A stretch of 64,000 bases of DNA from Scilla litardierei (Eukaryota > Streptophyta > Magnoliopsida > Asparagales > Asparagaceae), in assembly GCA_030789695.1 (NCBI GenBank), contig CM061142.1, forward strand, positions 801,403,610 to 801,467,609, read 5' to 3'. A program made the translations under genes and the position numbers. The notes below the pieces were generated by a model. It had not been told where the DNA came from. It was given only the letters and a program-made list of their open reading frames with translations, and made no database searches. How positions within the stretch are numbered: the first letter of the stretch is position 1; every line of letters starts with the position of its first letter. Positions 44,196-54,393 of this stretch are shown here, piece by piece.

Positions 44196-44246
<51 letters not shown>
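43741..44246. repeat. Palindromic foldback of about 500 bp with (TG)n/(CA)n borders
   Basis: (TG)n at about 43743-43800 is followed by a left arm to about 43993. The centre is CTGTGGACAG at 43994-44003, then a right arm to about 44198 and (CA)n to about 44244. The arms match over roughly 190 bases with few differences: CAGCGCTGGAAA, GGAAGCTCCCCACAAAATTT and GATTTCAAAAACGTT all occur inverted. It could be a foldback transposon, two head-to-head insertions, or a hairpin small-RNA source. Confidence 0.85.
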
Positions 44247-44250
<4 letters not shown>

Positions 44251-44645
44251 GGAGGGATCAAATGAGAACATTTCGCACCGTGCAAAAATGTTTTTAGTTT
44301 TTTTTTGAAATTTTTTTTTTCAAAAATTCTTTTTTCCACCCTCATTATATGTTGTTATACCCCCCTCAAAAAATAATCGTTGAGAAATAATGTCATTTAA
44401 CCTTCGATCAAGGCATTTCATCAAATTCGCACGTTTTGAGACCGTTAAATTTGTAACGGGTGGATGGGTGCTCTAATCCCCAACGGGTTCACCCATTATT
44501 TTCCCTGTGGTATATAATTGTATGGATTAAACATCAAAAAAAAGAATTTTTGAAAAAAAAATTTCAAAAAAAAGATAAAATTCTTTTCGCACGGTGCGAA
44601 AAGCCCCTTTTTCGCAATGGAAGATTGCCCTCTATATATATATAT
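44242..44645. mobile_element. Second inverted-repeat element, MITE-like
   Basis: The ends read TATATATAGGAGGG and, inverted, CCCTCTATATATA. Inside, TTTCGCACCGTGCAAAAATG (about 44271) is mirrored by TTCTTTTCGCACGGTGCGAAA (about 44581-44601) together with runs of A/T. The middle (about 44340-44520) is unique. No ORF is present. The size and TA-rich flanks suit a MITE. Confidence 0.6.
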
Positions 44646-44789
44646 ATATATAAGATCACATGGGTACAAAATACATGCACATCATTATGTGCATCAAAAT
44701 GAACAAAATACATATATCATGATCTATATACCAACAGCAGTCATAAAATAACATCATATGACGACACTCGAACACTCAAACCAAAAAAA

Positions 44790-45416
44790 ATCTAAGGGTG
44801 AGTGTCCCTAGGAGCAGCAGAGGAGGAGGCTAAATCAATCTCGAACCTTTGAGACTCTGGGTCGGCGGGGACATCCTCTGGAGGAGGAGCAGCTACAGCA
44901 GCAACACCCTGAGTAGCAGAAACACCAGGATGCATAATAATCTCAGTGATGATAGGCGGAGGAGGCTGACGAGGCTGAGGTAAAACAAAGCATCTGAGGT
45001 GCTCAGGGAAGGGCATTCCATGATGCTGGAACGACAAGAAGGCCAACTCATAAATACCAGAAACCATCTAAAATAGAATATCATGAGAGGAAGGAACAAC
45101 GGTAGATGGCTGGTCAGTAGGAGGAACAGTGGAAGACGAGGGAGCAGATCTGGATGAAGACCAAATAGAAAAGGCTCGTAAGGGGTCAAATCAATCCCAA
45201 AGTGACAAAAAACAAGCGTAAGGAGACCACCATAAGGAATGTGGGAAGAAGCAGTAGTAAACTCAACCTTGTCCACCTATCAAGGAGGACGCCGGCCCAG
45301 TTTACTGACATGCCAGAAAAGATCGCGTACATACACCTAAGGATCTCCTGGGAGGGTTGGTCTGAAGATCCATACTTCGGCAGGATGTTGGACTTCACCA
45401 CAAGGTGAACAACCCA
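44790..45416 (-). pseudogene. Decayed plant transposon-protein ORF
   Basis: The minus strand reads VVKSNILPKYGSSDQPSQEI and LRCMYAIFSGMSVNWAGVLL. After a frameshift near 45270 it continues SHIPYGGLLTLVFCHFGIDL. This order (NILP..., a YAI-loop, then an LPYGxLLTxIFxxFGVDL-like motif) resembles the 'putative plant transposon protein' domain found in many plant retroelement ORFs. A proline-rich tail (PQPRQPPPPIITEII) follows in a third segment, 44792-45067, ending near 44790. Frames change at least twice. The orientation and distance allow it to belong to the element whose 3' LTR is at 16560-18387. Confidence 0.5.
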
Positions 45417-48187
45417 TATAACGACCTGTTTTTATCGTTACGTTATATCTGTATTTCTCTCGTGTATTATTCTTCTGTATCCGTAGTTAGACATTTCGGT
45501 CCCCGTACCCGTATCCATTTCTATTCTTCATACTTATTATTATTATACTATTATCCTTTAATAATTATTTGCAAATATATTTGTATAATTAGTTTAACTT
45601 TTCAAAATTCAAAATTCAAACTTTAAACTTTTAAATTCAGTTCAAACCTTTTTAAACATTTAAAATTCAAATGAAGCCTTCCATTTATAAACCCATTCAA
45701 ACTTAGTTAATTGGCTCTTATTCCCTTGATTAAACCCATTTAATGCTAATCCTATTAATAATAATTTAAATACTATTTAATAAGAATTCAAATCCTGCTA
45801 ATTAAACCCTTTTAATTACTAATAAGATTCAAATCATTTCCTAATTTACACTAGCCACTTACCTGTAGCCGAACCTAGACTCATGCACACACACATCACG
45901 CACACAGCACTAGTAACAAAAAAAAGAATAGGGAGAAAACAAGCTAAACCTAGACCCTAACCCAGGCAAGCTCACGTGCTACTTTTCTTTTGAAACCCCA
46001 TACTATTACTTCTATTAACCCTAATGTCCTTTTATAAAAACCCTAGGCTAATAACCTAGGTCTATTATTTCCCCTCCAGCAGCTGCCCTATCTTCATCCT
46101 CAACCCACGCGCCCAGGAGCTCCTCTTCACGCTCGCGAACCCAGCGGCCATCCCCTTCACTTCGCGTGGCTTCCATCACCACCCAGCCACACCACACGAG
46201 CGGCCTTCCTCCCTCTCCCCTCGCCAATGCAAAGCCTGCAGCCCCCTGCCTCACGGCAACACCCCACGCCGAGATCCTTCCATCTCGCGACAACCCCCGC
46301 ACAGCATCTCCATGCCTTCACACAGCACCCGTGACCTCCCCTCGCCTTGCACAGCCTCAAGCGCTGCCCAGCTCCGTCCAAGCGCCGCCCAGCTGCTCCC
46401 AAACGTCGCAGCGACCACCTCCTTGCCCCCACGCACAGATCCGACATGTACTCTCCTCCACACACCGACACAACACCTCGACGGCTTCCCCTCCACAGTC
46501 CGAAACCCTCACAAGAGCAGCTCCACTGCAGTGCTGCTGCAGTTCGCTCTCAACGCTGGAACAGCCGCTCGAACCCGACACCGCAGCCCTCGCCTTCCTC
46601 CCGAGGCTCAACGTCGTTGTTTCAGACCGTAGACGTCGCGCGTATCGCTGTCGCTGCCCCCACTCGCTGCGTAATGGTTAGTACCCCTACCTATAACTTA
46701 TAACACACACCGTAATTTTGAGAACCTAATAAAAACGGATCAGTTAGACGTTTAGGGACTTTTTGTAACGTTGTTATGATCAAAAACAGCTTAATCTAAA
46801 TTTGTGTTTTATCTAACCAGCAAAACGTCATCACGTAGCGTAGTACCTGTCGAGACATTTTTCGACGACACCAAGAACGCCAAAAACAGGCAAGTGTGCA
46901 ATTAGATATAAATTTTTGAAGTTTGATGCTGAATACGCTACTTTTACTTTATGCTGTATAACTTGAAAACCATACGTGAAATAACGCATGAAAACAATGC
47001 CATGACATTCTGGACTAAATTTGTGACCCAACGACATATCACACGATATACTTCCATTTTAAACAACAACAAAGAAAATTGTTTTCTGTAGCATATTCAA
47101 CGAAAACTCATGTTCAACGTTATTTTAAGATTGTTGTAAATGTTGTTTAACCCACTCCTACTTGTGGAAAATGTTGTATAAACGAATTAATATCGATAAC
47201 GTAAAATGCTGTCAGTCTTGAAATGATTAACAAATTGAGACATCGTCAAAATCGTGCGCCTCGAAGGCAGAATCGTGAATTCGTGATGTCGTGTGAGTCG
47301 ACTAGGCTGGCTCGTGTTCCAGCACAAAATTGGGGTGGGGTTAGGGTTGAGCGGCCACTAGGCGTATGAAGGGGTCCTCTCTTCAAGAGCACCACCAGCA
47401 TGCGGTGGGGTAGCGTCAATCACGGTAAACCCCCGTGAGAAGAACGATCTACTCATCACGACCTAAAGGCGAGAACCCTATGATAGATGTGAACTATTGA
47501 CATGAAACTTGCAACGCTAACGTGATCTCAGTAAATTGACATGCTAACGAACTCAAAGAAAACTTTACCTTATGTCTTGACACTACTTAGAACTGCATGT
47601 TAGGAATGTCTTGCTTCACTTTATAGTAATTGGCATGCGTAAACTTTTGCAGTCATTTCATTTTTATTATTCAATGTCTCTTAAATTCATATCGTTTGTA
47701 TATCTTGTCTTGGATTTCTAACCTCTTCTTGCAGACCCCTCGCTGACATACATTCATGTTTTTGGATGTATGTCAGATTCTGAGCTTGAGTACCCCGAGG
47801 ATCCATTCGAGACGCCTGACTTGGAGAGCCATGAGTTTGCCCCTGACTCCGAGCCTCTCCCTGCGGAGGACTAGTGGACCCACCCGTTGCTGCGTTCTCT
47901 TAGTTACTTTCTGTTGTAGTCATTGTTGTTTAGCGTACGTTTATTTATTTGTTGCTACTTTAGCCCAGATGTGGATTTGTTGTTTAATTTCGTGTACGAA
48001 CTTTATAACTCTGGATGTGGCTTCTTATCTTTTGGAATGTATTCTGAATGTTCTGAAATGGAAATGCAAGGACCTGCCCCTGTGTTTTTATCATAGACGC
48101 TTATTGAACTCGAGCTTCACCGCTCCAGTTCATACGGACCGCGTAACGTTCTTGCTTCCGGTGTCTTTTGGGAAGCGGGGCGTTACA
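45417..48187 (+). repeat. 5' LTR of element D
   Basis: 2771 bp. The start is placed by alignment to 58445: it reads TATAACGACC where the 3' LTR has TGTCACGACC. It ends GGGAAGCGGGGCGTTACA, matching the end of element E's LTR (GGGAAGCGGGGCGTGACA). TATAAAA at 46033-46039 precedes a GC-rich leader (about 46070-46680). A candidate donor ATG/GTTAGT (about 46678) and acceptor TTCTTGCAG (47726-47734) bracket an AT-rich intron-like stretch. Confidence 0.75.
47770..47874 (+). CDS. Short acidic ORF inside the LTR of element D
   Basis: 34 codons, starting MSDSELEYPEDPFETPDLES and continuing acidic to PLPAED, then TAG. It begins 36 bases after a good 3' splice site and ends 313 bases before the LTR end. 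Element E's LTR has a similar acidic ORF of 33 codons in the matching place. It may be the start of a spliced reading frame or a remnant. Translation is unproven. Confidence 0.4.
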   Translation: MSDSELEYPEDPFETPDLESHEFAPDSEPLPAED

Positions 48188-50149
48188 GGTTTTAGTGGTG
48201 GCCCATGCAGGTCGTGCATTTGCAAACTTCAGAAAAGTAGAAATACTATCATTAGCCAAAAACATTCAGAATTAGTTCGTATGCAAAATTACTCGATTAC
48301 CTTGTCTCAGCATGATAGGAAACCCAATACCAGGATAATAGGAATAGATAGACGCTCGTGCTCGTTAGTTAGACACCCTTGCCATGACTTGGTATTTTCA
48401 TCTTGGGAGTCACACTAACGATTGGTCATCCAGCTCTGACCATATTAGATTTTTTTTCTAGTTTCGTTAGTCGTCCGCTTAGATTTATCGAATCTAGGGC
48501 CCAACCAGACGTAGCAATCATCGCACCCGTGCAAGTCGAACCTGAGATGCCTGCAATGAGTAGACTTCGAAGCGTATAATATTCCAGATATATAGATAAG
48601 ATCTCGATCTCGATCCTCAACGAACCCTTACCTCGGCTTTCCTATCACAGTCTAGTACGTTGATGAACCCTAGTGCTAAATCTTAGTCGACCTAATGATT
48701 ATTTCCCCCTGATTTTACTATTTCCTAATCATTACACTTCCATGCTAGTGATCGTAGAAAGCCATCGTAGCGTATTCACGAAGTTACTTCTTAGCCATCC
48801 TTACGTTTCGATCGTCAAACCTATTCCTTGTCCTCGATTCACATAAACTCTTCAGGGCTGCCATCTTTAACCTTGAACCTCCCCATTGCAGATCCAGGGT
48901 CTTTTAAAAAGTGTGTTCGATATTTCTTTTATTGAATTCTTCGCTAAGTTTAAAATCCTTTCGAAAACTTTCTACTTAGATTTTTCTACACTTCAGTCGA
49001 CTTAAACCCAATCTTGATTATGAAACTCTTCTGACACGATCTTCAGTTACTATCTTATAGCGATTTTCTAACATACATCTTCCGCACTTCTATTTCACAT
49101 AAACTCGTATAGCTACTCTATTTTCCTCATGTAATGAGCTTCTTTTAAAAACTTTATTCCTATTTCGCTAGTTCAAAATATCATCTCCTTTTCTTACTAA
49201 CATATTTCAAAACAGTCCTTCATACATACTTTTAAAATACTTTCCTAGGTTAAAAATACTTCAAATCTTATGTGTCAATCTTATAATCATTGTCTTCATA
49301 TTTTTTTTAAAAATAATTTTCTTTTTACAAACCTATTTCCATTTACAAAACAAGTACTATGACAATATGTCCATATTACACTTCACCTATTATGTGACCG
49401 ATCACATTTTACGTTTTAACTCCTATCGTATGCTCGCTATTTTACGTAAATTATAACGATGTTATTATTTTCACACATATCTTTATCTTCTTAATTATTT
49501 AATTATTTCATAAATATTTTATGTCACCCAACCAAACTAACCTCTTATTCATGCCACCTCCGGAACCGTCCATCACAACATTAATTTGTTACCTCATTCA
49601 ACTATGAAACCTACATTATTGCTTAGTTATCATATTAGTGCTTATCATTGCTTATCTCAGCTTTAGTATAAGTATAGTGGGACCATTAGCATTGATTGTG
49701 GTGTTGTTGTGGTGCCCGTATATAGATAGTGGGTGTGGACCCGTGTGTGCGAACCTCTATATACCACCCATGTAGGAGTGTGCTCACCCTTAGTATATTA
49801 TTATGGTGTGATTGTCCATTGTGTCGTATGTGCATGTACGGTAATTTGTGATATATATGTATATGGTCGAGTATAGAGTAGTAAGTGTTATATTTATTCT
49901 AGGACGAAGGATTAGCTATATCACTATAGGAATATCTGTGCGTATTAGATTTAGTATCGGATAGTTACTAGGAGTATATGTACCTTAGTCGTACTTGTTA
50001 ATGGTTGTAATTATATGCTAGTACAGTGATATGCACGTTAGGTGTAATGGTAATAGGGTACGTACAGTTGTGTGTGCAGATTTATTATGTGATCTATATA
50101 TTAGCATCTCTGGCGTGTGCTCGTGCGCGTATATGTATGTGATTAGTTA

Positions 50150-50152
<3 letters not shown>
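48188..50152 (+). other. Element D interior, non-coding
   Basis: Right after the LTR, GGTTTTAGTGG stands where TGGTATCAGAGC would be expected, so the PBS seems decayed. The remainder is AT-rich, with only short ORFs and no gag or pol motif. Confidence 0.5.

Positions 50153-50216
<64 letters not shown>
50153..50216 (+). repeat. (TG)n microsatellite
   Basis: About 64 bases of TG repeat. Read on the minus strand, it directly follows the 3' end of the SINE as a (CA)n tail. Confidence 0.95.
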
Positions 50217-50219
<3 letters not shown>

Positions 50220-50490
50220 ACAACCCAGAAAAATCCCCAACCCCCTCCCCCTGCCTTCAGCTTAGGAGGGTAAGGCGAGAGCTCGGCCGAGACTATGCAA
50301 ACTGGGGGTGACCGCCGCGCCCCCAACGGCCCCCGGGTAAGTCCGAGAGGGGAGATGTAGCCCCAGGGTAAATAATTCCACAACAAATTCCACAACAATT
50401 ACGAAGTCACGGCGGCCATAGGCCTTGAACCCCGCACCCCTGGGCTTTGGAGCGGAATGACTTACCACCAGGACACCCTCTCGTGGGCTA
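50217..50490 (-). mobile_element. tRNA-derived SINE
   Basis: On the minus strand the element starts TAGCCCACGAGAGGGTGTCC. It carries an A-box-like TGGTGGTAAG (50461-50470) and a B-box-like GGTTCAAGGCC (50421-50431, canonical GGTTCGANNCC) about 30 bases apart, as in a tRNA-type RNA polymerase III promoter. It ends CTGGGTTGTCATA followed by (CA)n. No protein is encoded; such elements move with LINE enzymes. Microsatellites on both sides hide any target duplication. Confidence 0.75.
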
Positions 50491-50512
50491 CATACATACA
50501 TACATACATACA

Positions 50513-50548
<36 letters not shown>

Positions 50549-50554
50549 TATATA
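50491..50554 (+). repeat. (CATA)n then (TA)n microsatellite
   Basis: About 48 bases of CATA followed by TA repeats. The SINE begins at its left side and the Helitron at its right. Confidence 0.95.
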
Positions 50555-50973
50555 TCTATTATACATTTGACAGAGTTTTTTGAATCTTAGGGCTGACTAG
50601 GACAAGATAAAAGACGGCTGAGATTTGATCTTGATAAATCAACGATTGAGATGAGGTTTTGAAAAAAATTTAGGTAGAAACTTTTGAATTTGGCAGGAAA
50701 TGCGTATAGAGAAACCCACCTCACTTAATATTGTTTATGAAAAAAATGCCGCGCACACACTCTCTCTCATGCGAATGGGCATGCTCTGGGGAATGTTGCC
50801 ACCTTGGGAGTAAACCCAACTCAATTAATATTAATATTCTTTTTGAACGCCATAGATGTTGCCACCTCATCGATCCACAGTAAAACAAGTGATGCAATCA
50901 TCGATCCACGGCAAAAATCTCACTCTGCCACCGTCGATTTGATTCTTCTGCTGTAACAAACTCAGCTCTTTCT

Positions 50974-50975
50974 CT

Positions 50976-51065
<90 letters not shown>

Positions 51066-51095
51066 CCCCACCACCTCCCCCCCCCCCCGCCCCCC
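50974..51095. repeat. (CT)n and poly-C tract
   Basis: About 80 bases of CT followed by C-rich sequence, shortly upstream of the PPR fragment. It may be a captured 5' leader. ORFs through it are artefacts. Confidence 0.9.
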
Positions 51096-51127
51096 AACTC
51101 TCTCCTGAAAATTACTCAGTTCGTTTA

Positions 51128-51604
51128 TTGATTTGTCGAAGCAGATCGGGGCTTGGAGAAGTTGATTTTCTCACTAGCAAAGCATTCCACTCCCAGCTCA
51201 TCAAACATGGGTTATGCAGTTCTGTCTTCATTGTAAACAATTTGATGGCAATGTATAGCGATTTCAAGCTTTACGACGAAGCCCAGAATTTGTTCGATGA
51301 AATACCTGAGAGAAATGTGGTCTCTTGGACTGCCTGTATTACGGCACATACCCATGCAGGTAATCCCAGTGAGGCATTAAAAGTCTTTACCTGCATGCTG
51401 AATTGCGAATCAGAAGAGCCCAATGGCTACACTTTCTCTGCTGCATTGAAGGCCTGTGCGATGGTAGGTGACCTTGAGATGGGTAGATGTATTCATGATC
51501 GCGTTCAGACAGGAGCCCGGTTGCAGTTCGATACTGTTTTAGTGAACGCAGTTCTTGATATGTATGTTAAGTGTGGGAGCTTGGAGGAAGCACGGAGAAG
51601 GTGA
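51128..51604 (+). pseudogene. Captured fragment of a PLS-class PPR protein gene
   Basis: 158 codons are open without an ATG. They contain helix-pair repeats of plant organellar RNA-binding PPR proteins: FHSQLIKHGLCSSVFIVNNL, LYDEAQNLFDEIPERNVVSW, TACITAHTHAGNPSEALKVF, PNGYTFSAALKACAMVGDLE, and VNAVLDMYVKCGSLEEARRR. About four repeats are present, where a full protein usually has ten or more. There is no organelle-targeting start and no E/DYW end. The match ends at CGSLEEAR, exactly where a 27-base direct repeat (copies 51155-51181 and 51594-51620) begins its second copy. The repeat region has no internal stop, so capture is recent or the frame has been kept by chance. Confidence 0.88.
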
Positions 51605-51620
51605 TTTTCTCACTAGCAAA

Positions 51621-52310
51621 AGAAAACGCAGACAGCTTGACGCTGACCTCTCTGCCTCGCTTGGAAACGACGATGAGAAAACCCGAGTCGAGAAACACGT
51701 CAGGGAGCAGCTACATGAGTAGCAATAGCAAGAGAAAGGATGCTCAACCAGACCGAAGCCGACCTTGCTATAAAAATGTGGTTTGATTGCCATTTTTTAC
51801 TCATAATAATGTTCTTCGTTTTTATTTTAGGTGAAAATCTCACAAGAGTAAGTTCTATCCTCAGCCAGATCGAAGCCGACCTTGCTGCCTCGCTTGGAAA
51901 TGGACTGGTGATGATGATGATGATGAGAAAGCCCGAGTCAAGAAACACGCCATGAGCAGCTACACGAGTAGCAACAGCAAGAGCAAGGATGATGATGTCC
52001 CTTAGTTAGGGGGCATGGCCGTCGACGGCGACAAGAACAGCCATCATGCAGTCAAATGTGATGCCTCCATTTTAACTTCAAGCAATGATACCCATTACCC
52101 ACAGCATTTTATTCAAAAATGTGATTTTATTTTTTTCCTCATACAAATGGTTTGTTTGTCATTTTTACTCATAAAAATGTTGTTCGTTTTGATTTTAGGT
52201 GAAAATCTCACAACAGTAATGCGAAGAATTCAGACGAGTAAAACAAATACACCTAGATATCACTATAAATGTTGATTCGGTCTTTGTAAGTTATAAAAGC
52301 AATGCTAACC
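51621..52310 (+). pseudogene. Duplicated gene-fragment segments downstream of the PPR insert
   Basis: One frame after the second direct repeat reads KRKRRQLDADLSASLGNDDE then KTRVEKHVREQLHE. A diverged copy of the same DNA follows at about 51868-51990 (CTTGCTGCCTCGCTTGGAAA...). An intron-like block (TTTTATTTTAGGTGAAAATC) occurs near 51820 and 52190. This looks like a charged, coiled host protein segment duplicated in tandem. The family is not recognised. Confidence 0.4.
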
Positions 52311-54270
52311 CCCCTGAAAGGCCCATCTGTATTTTATTTTGCTATTTTCTATGAAATATAGCGTCCAAATTATGGGATGATGACTTATTTGGATGGTTTA
52401 TTATCCAGAGATGACCTCTTCAGATCGGCCGACCTCGAGTCCGATCTCAAATCCGATTGTGGAAATCTCGAGGCGTCGCTCTCAGAACTTGGCTACCAGT
52501 TTTCAGATTCCGTCATACATACACCACCCACTCCGATCAGGCGACCTCTGCTCTTGGAGGGGTTAAATCGGGGCTGTGTGATTTTAAGGAGAAGGTTTCT
52601 CTGCCAAAATCAGGTAAAATTTCGTAGTCTGACTGGAAAATGTCATTTTGAGGCTTTTTAAAAATTAATATTGGGTAAATTTTTATGGGTACAGATGGTT
52701 TGGGGTAGAAGTGGGCAGATATTGGTGGAAAAGCTAAGGAGAATGCGATGGCTGAGGCGGCAAGACCTTATGCTGGTGAGTTTGACCGCTTGAAATGAAG
52801 TGAATAATGAAGTACATAATGTGCCTAATGATAATCGTAGGGTATTAGCTTTCCAATAAGGACATCTCCTCATTGAGTATGGAGTGGTGAGATTTTTCTT
52901 CTATAGGCTTTCTGGGGTTTATTTGATTTGAGTTCTTTTGTACAATAACCAAAATTATAGTTTGCAATCTCAAAATCTACTGAAACTATCAGTTGTGTTA
53001 AACTTATTTGGCAAATCACATTTTTACTATATCGAATTAGTATATTTTTGTGATGTGCTGATGTTTGTGATGCTTGGGATATAAAGAATGCGTACGTTAT
53101 TTTTTACTTACATTTTTCACCTTTGTAAACTAATGCTGAATGTTTCTTATGCATATGTCAGAAAGGGGAAAGAGCATAAGTTTGTGAGAGTTACTTATGC
53201 ATATGCATATATCAGCAACATCCTGCATTTAGAACTGGATGTTTAACAACATGAGTTTAGGATGTTTTATGCATTAGTTTAGGATGTTTCTTATGCATAT
53301 GCATATGTTTCTTATGCTGGACATATGCATATGCATATGCATTAAAACAGATCTGGACATATGCATATTGGTTACTAATGCATATGCATAAGTTTCTTAT
53401 GCTGGACAATTTTTATGCATATGTCAGAAACATCCTGGATTTAGAACTGGATAAGAAAATAGATCTACAAATACTTCTAAATGCAGGATGTTTCTTATGC
53501 ATATGCATTCACTAATATACAGGATGACAAGATGTTTCTTATAAAAAGATTGCTACACATTATAAACCAAATATAAAAGAGAGGGTTCTTATATAAAAAA
53601 TTACCCAACTGTTAACATCCTATCATTTGTTATATGTGAACCCAAATAACAGAGAGGTTTCTAAACCCAAATGTTAACATCCTGTCTTTGTCTTTCTTTT
53701 ATGTTAACCCACATGTTAACATCCTGTCATTTTTTGCATGTTTATTTCCTAAACATTTTTAGTTCATGAAAACTATAGCCTTGGCATGTATCTTTCTAAA
53801 CATTTTAGTTCATAAAAATCGTGCCTATTTTTTCATGTACTTAACAAAATTTAACCGGATGTTTAGAATGCATATGAACTAATGCCTTGAACTAATGCAT
53901 ATGAACTAATGTTGCAACGGGTATGAGAACTGTTTGTTTCTCTTTTTTGAAAACCCTACCACCTGTTTCTCTAAATTAGAATCAGCATTTTGTTGTTTTC
54001 AGTAATGATCTTATCCTATGTTCTCAAAAATCAATTCATATTCATTTGACCTGCAATATCCAGGATATGAATTTTTTCTATGATTGGGTTATTGAATCTA
54101 TTGAATCGTCAGGATATGAATTTCACAATGTTTTACTTCGATCTCTACGGTGGATACTGAAACTTCAACTAAAAATGCCAACTGCATATACACATTTTGA
54201 AGATCTTGGGCATTTATTTCATGAACACAATTGCTAATGTAACATTTATTTTGTTTCTTTTCTTTTATAG
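52311..54270. other. AT-rich Helitron interior with ATGCATATGCAT repeats
   Basis: No clear gene is present. About 52480-52612 is a GC-richer block ending in a CAAAATCAG/GTAAAA donor-like site and may be another captured exon. About 53150-53520 repeats TTTCTTATGCATATGCATAT words. Confidence 0.4.
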
Positions 54271-54393
54271 GCTCAATCAGAAGGCCTGATGAATGAGATT
54301 CATGCCAAAGAAAGAGAACTTGCAAGATTAAATGGGTCGAGGAGGAGAGTTGATGATGGAGGAACCAACATGAGCGCTGATTTCTTTCCATAA
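54271..54393 (+). pseudogene. Captured terminal exon of an unrecognised coiled-coil protein
   Basis: A strong plant acceptor (TTTCTTTTCTTTTATAG) is followed by 40 codons (AQSEGLMNEIHAKERELARL, NGSRRRVDDGGTNMSADFFP) and TAA. The charged helix and clean end look like the last exon of a real gene. I cannot name it. No matching upstream exon is evident. Confidence 0.5.

Noticed and set aside
46157..46703. Proline/serine-rich ORFs of 80-170 codons in element D's LTR
   Set aside because: All frames on both strands are open in this GC-rich leader. The region is absent from the truncated 3' LTR, so it cannot be compared. Treated as a non-coding leader.
50867..51097. An ORF of ERERER repeats
   Set aside because: Translation of the (CT)n tract on the opposite strand.
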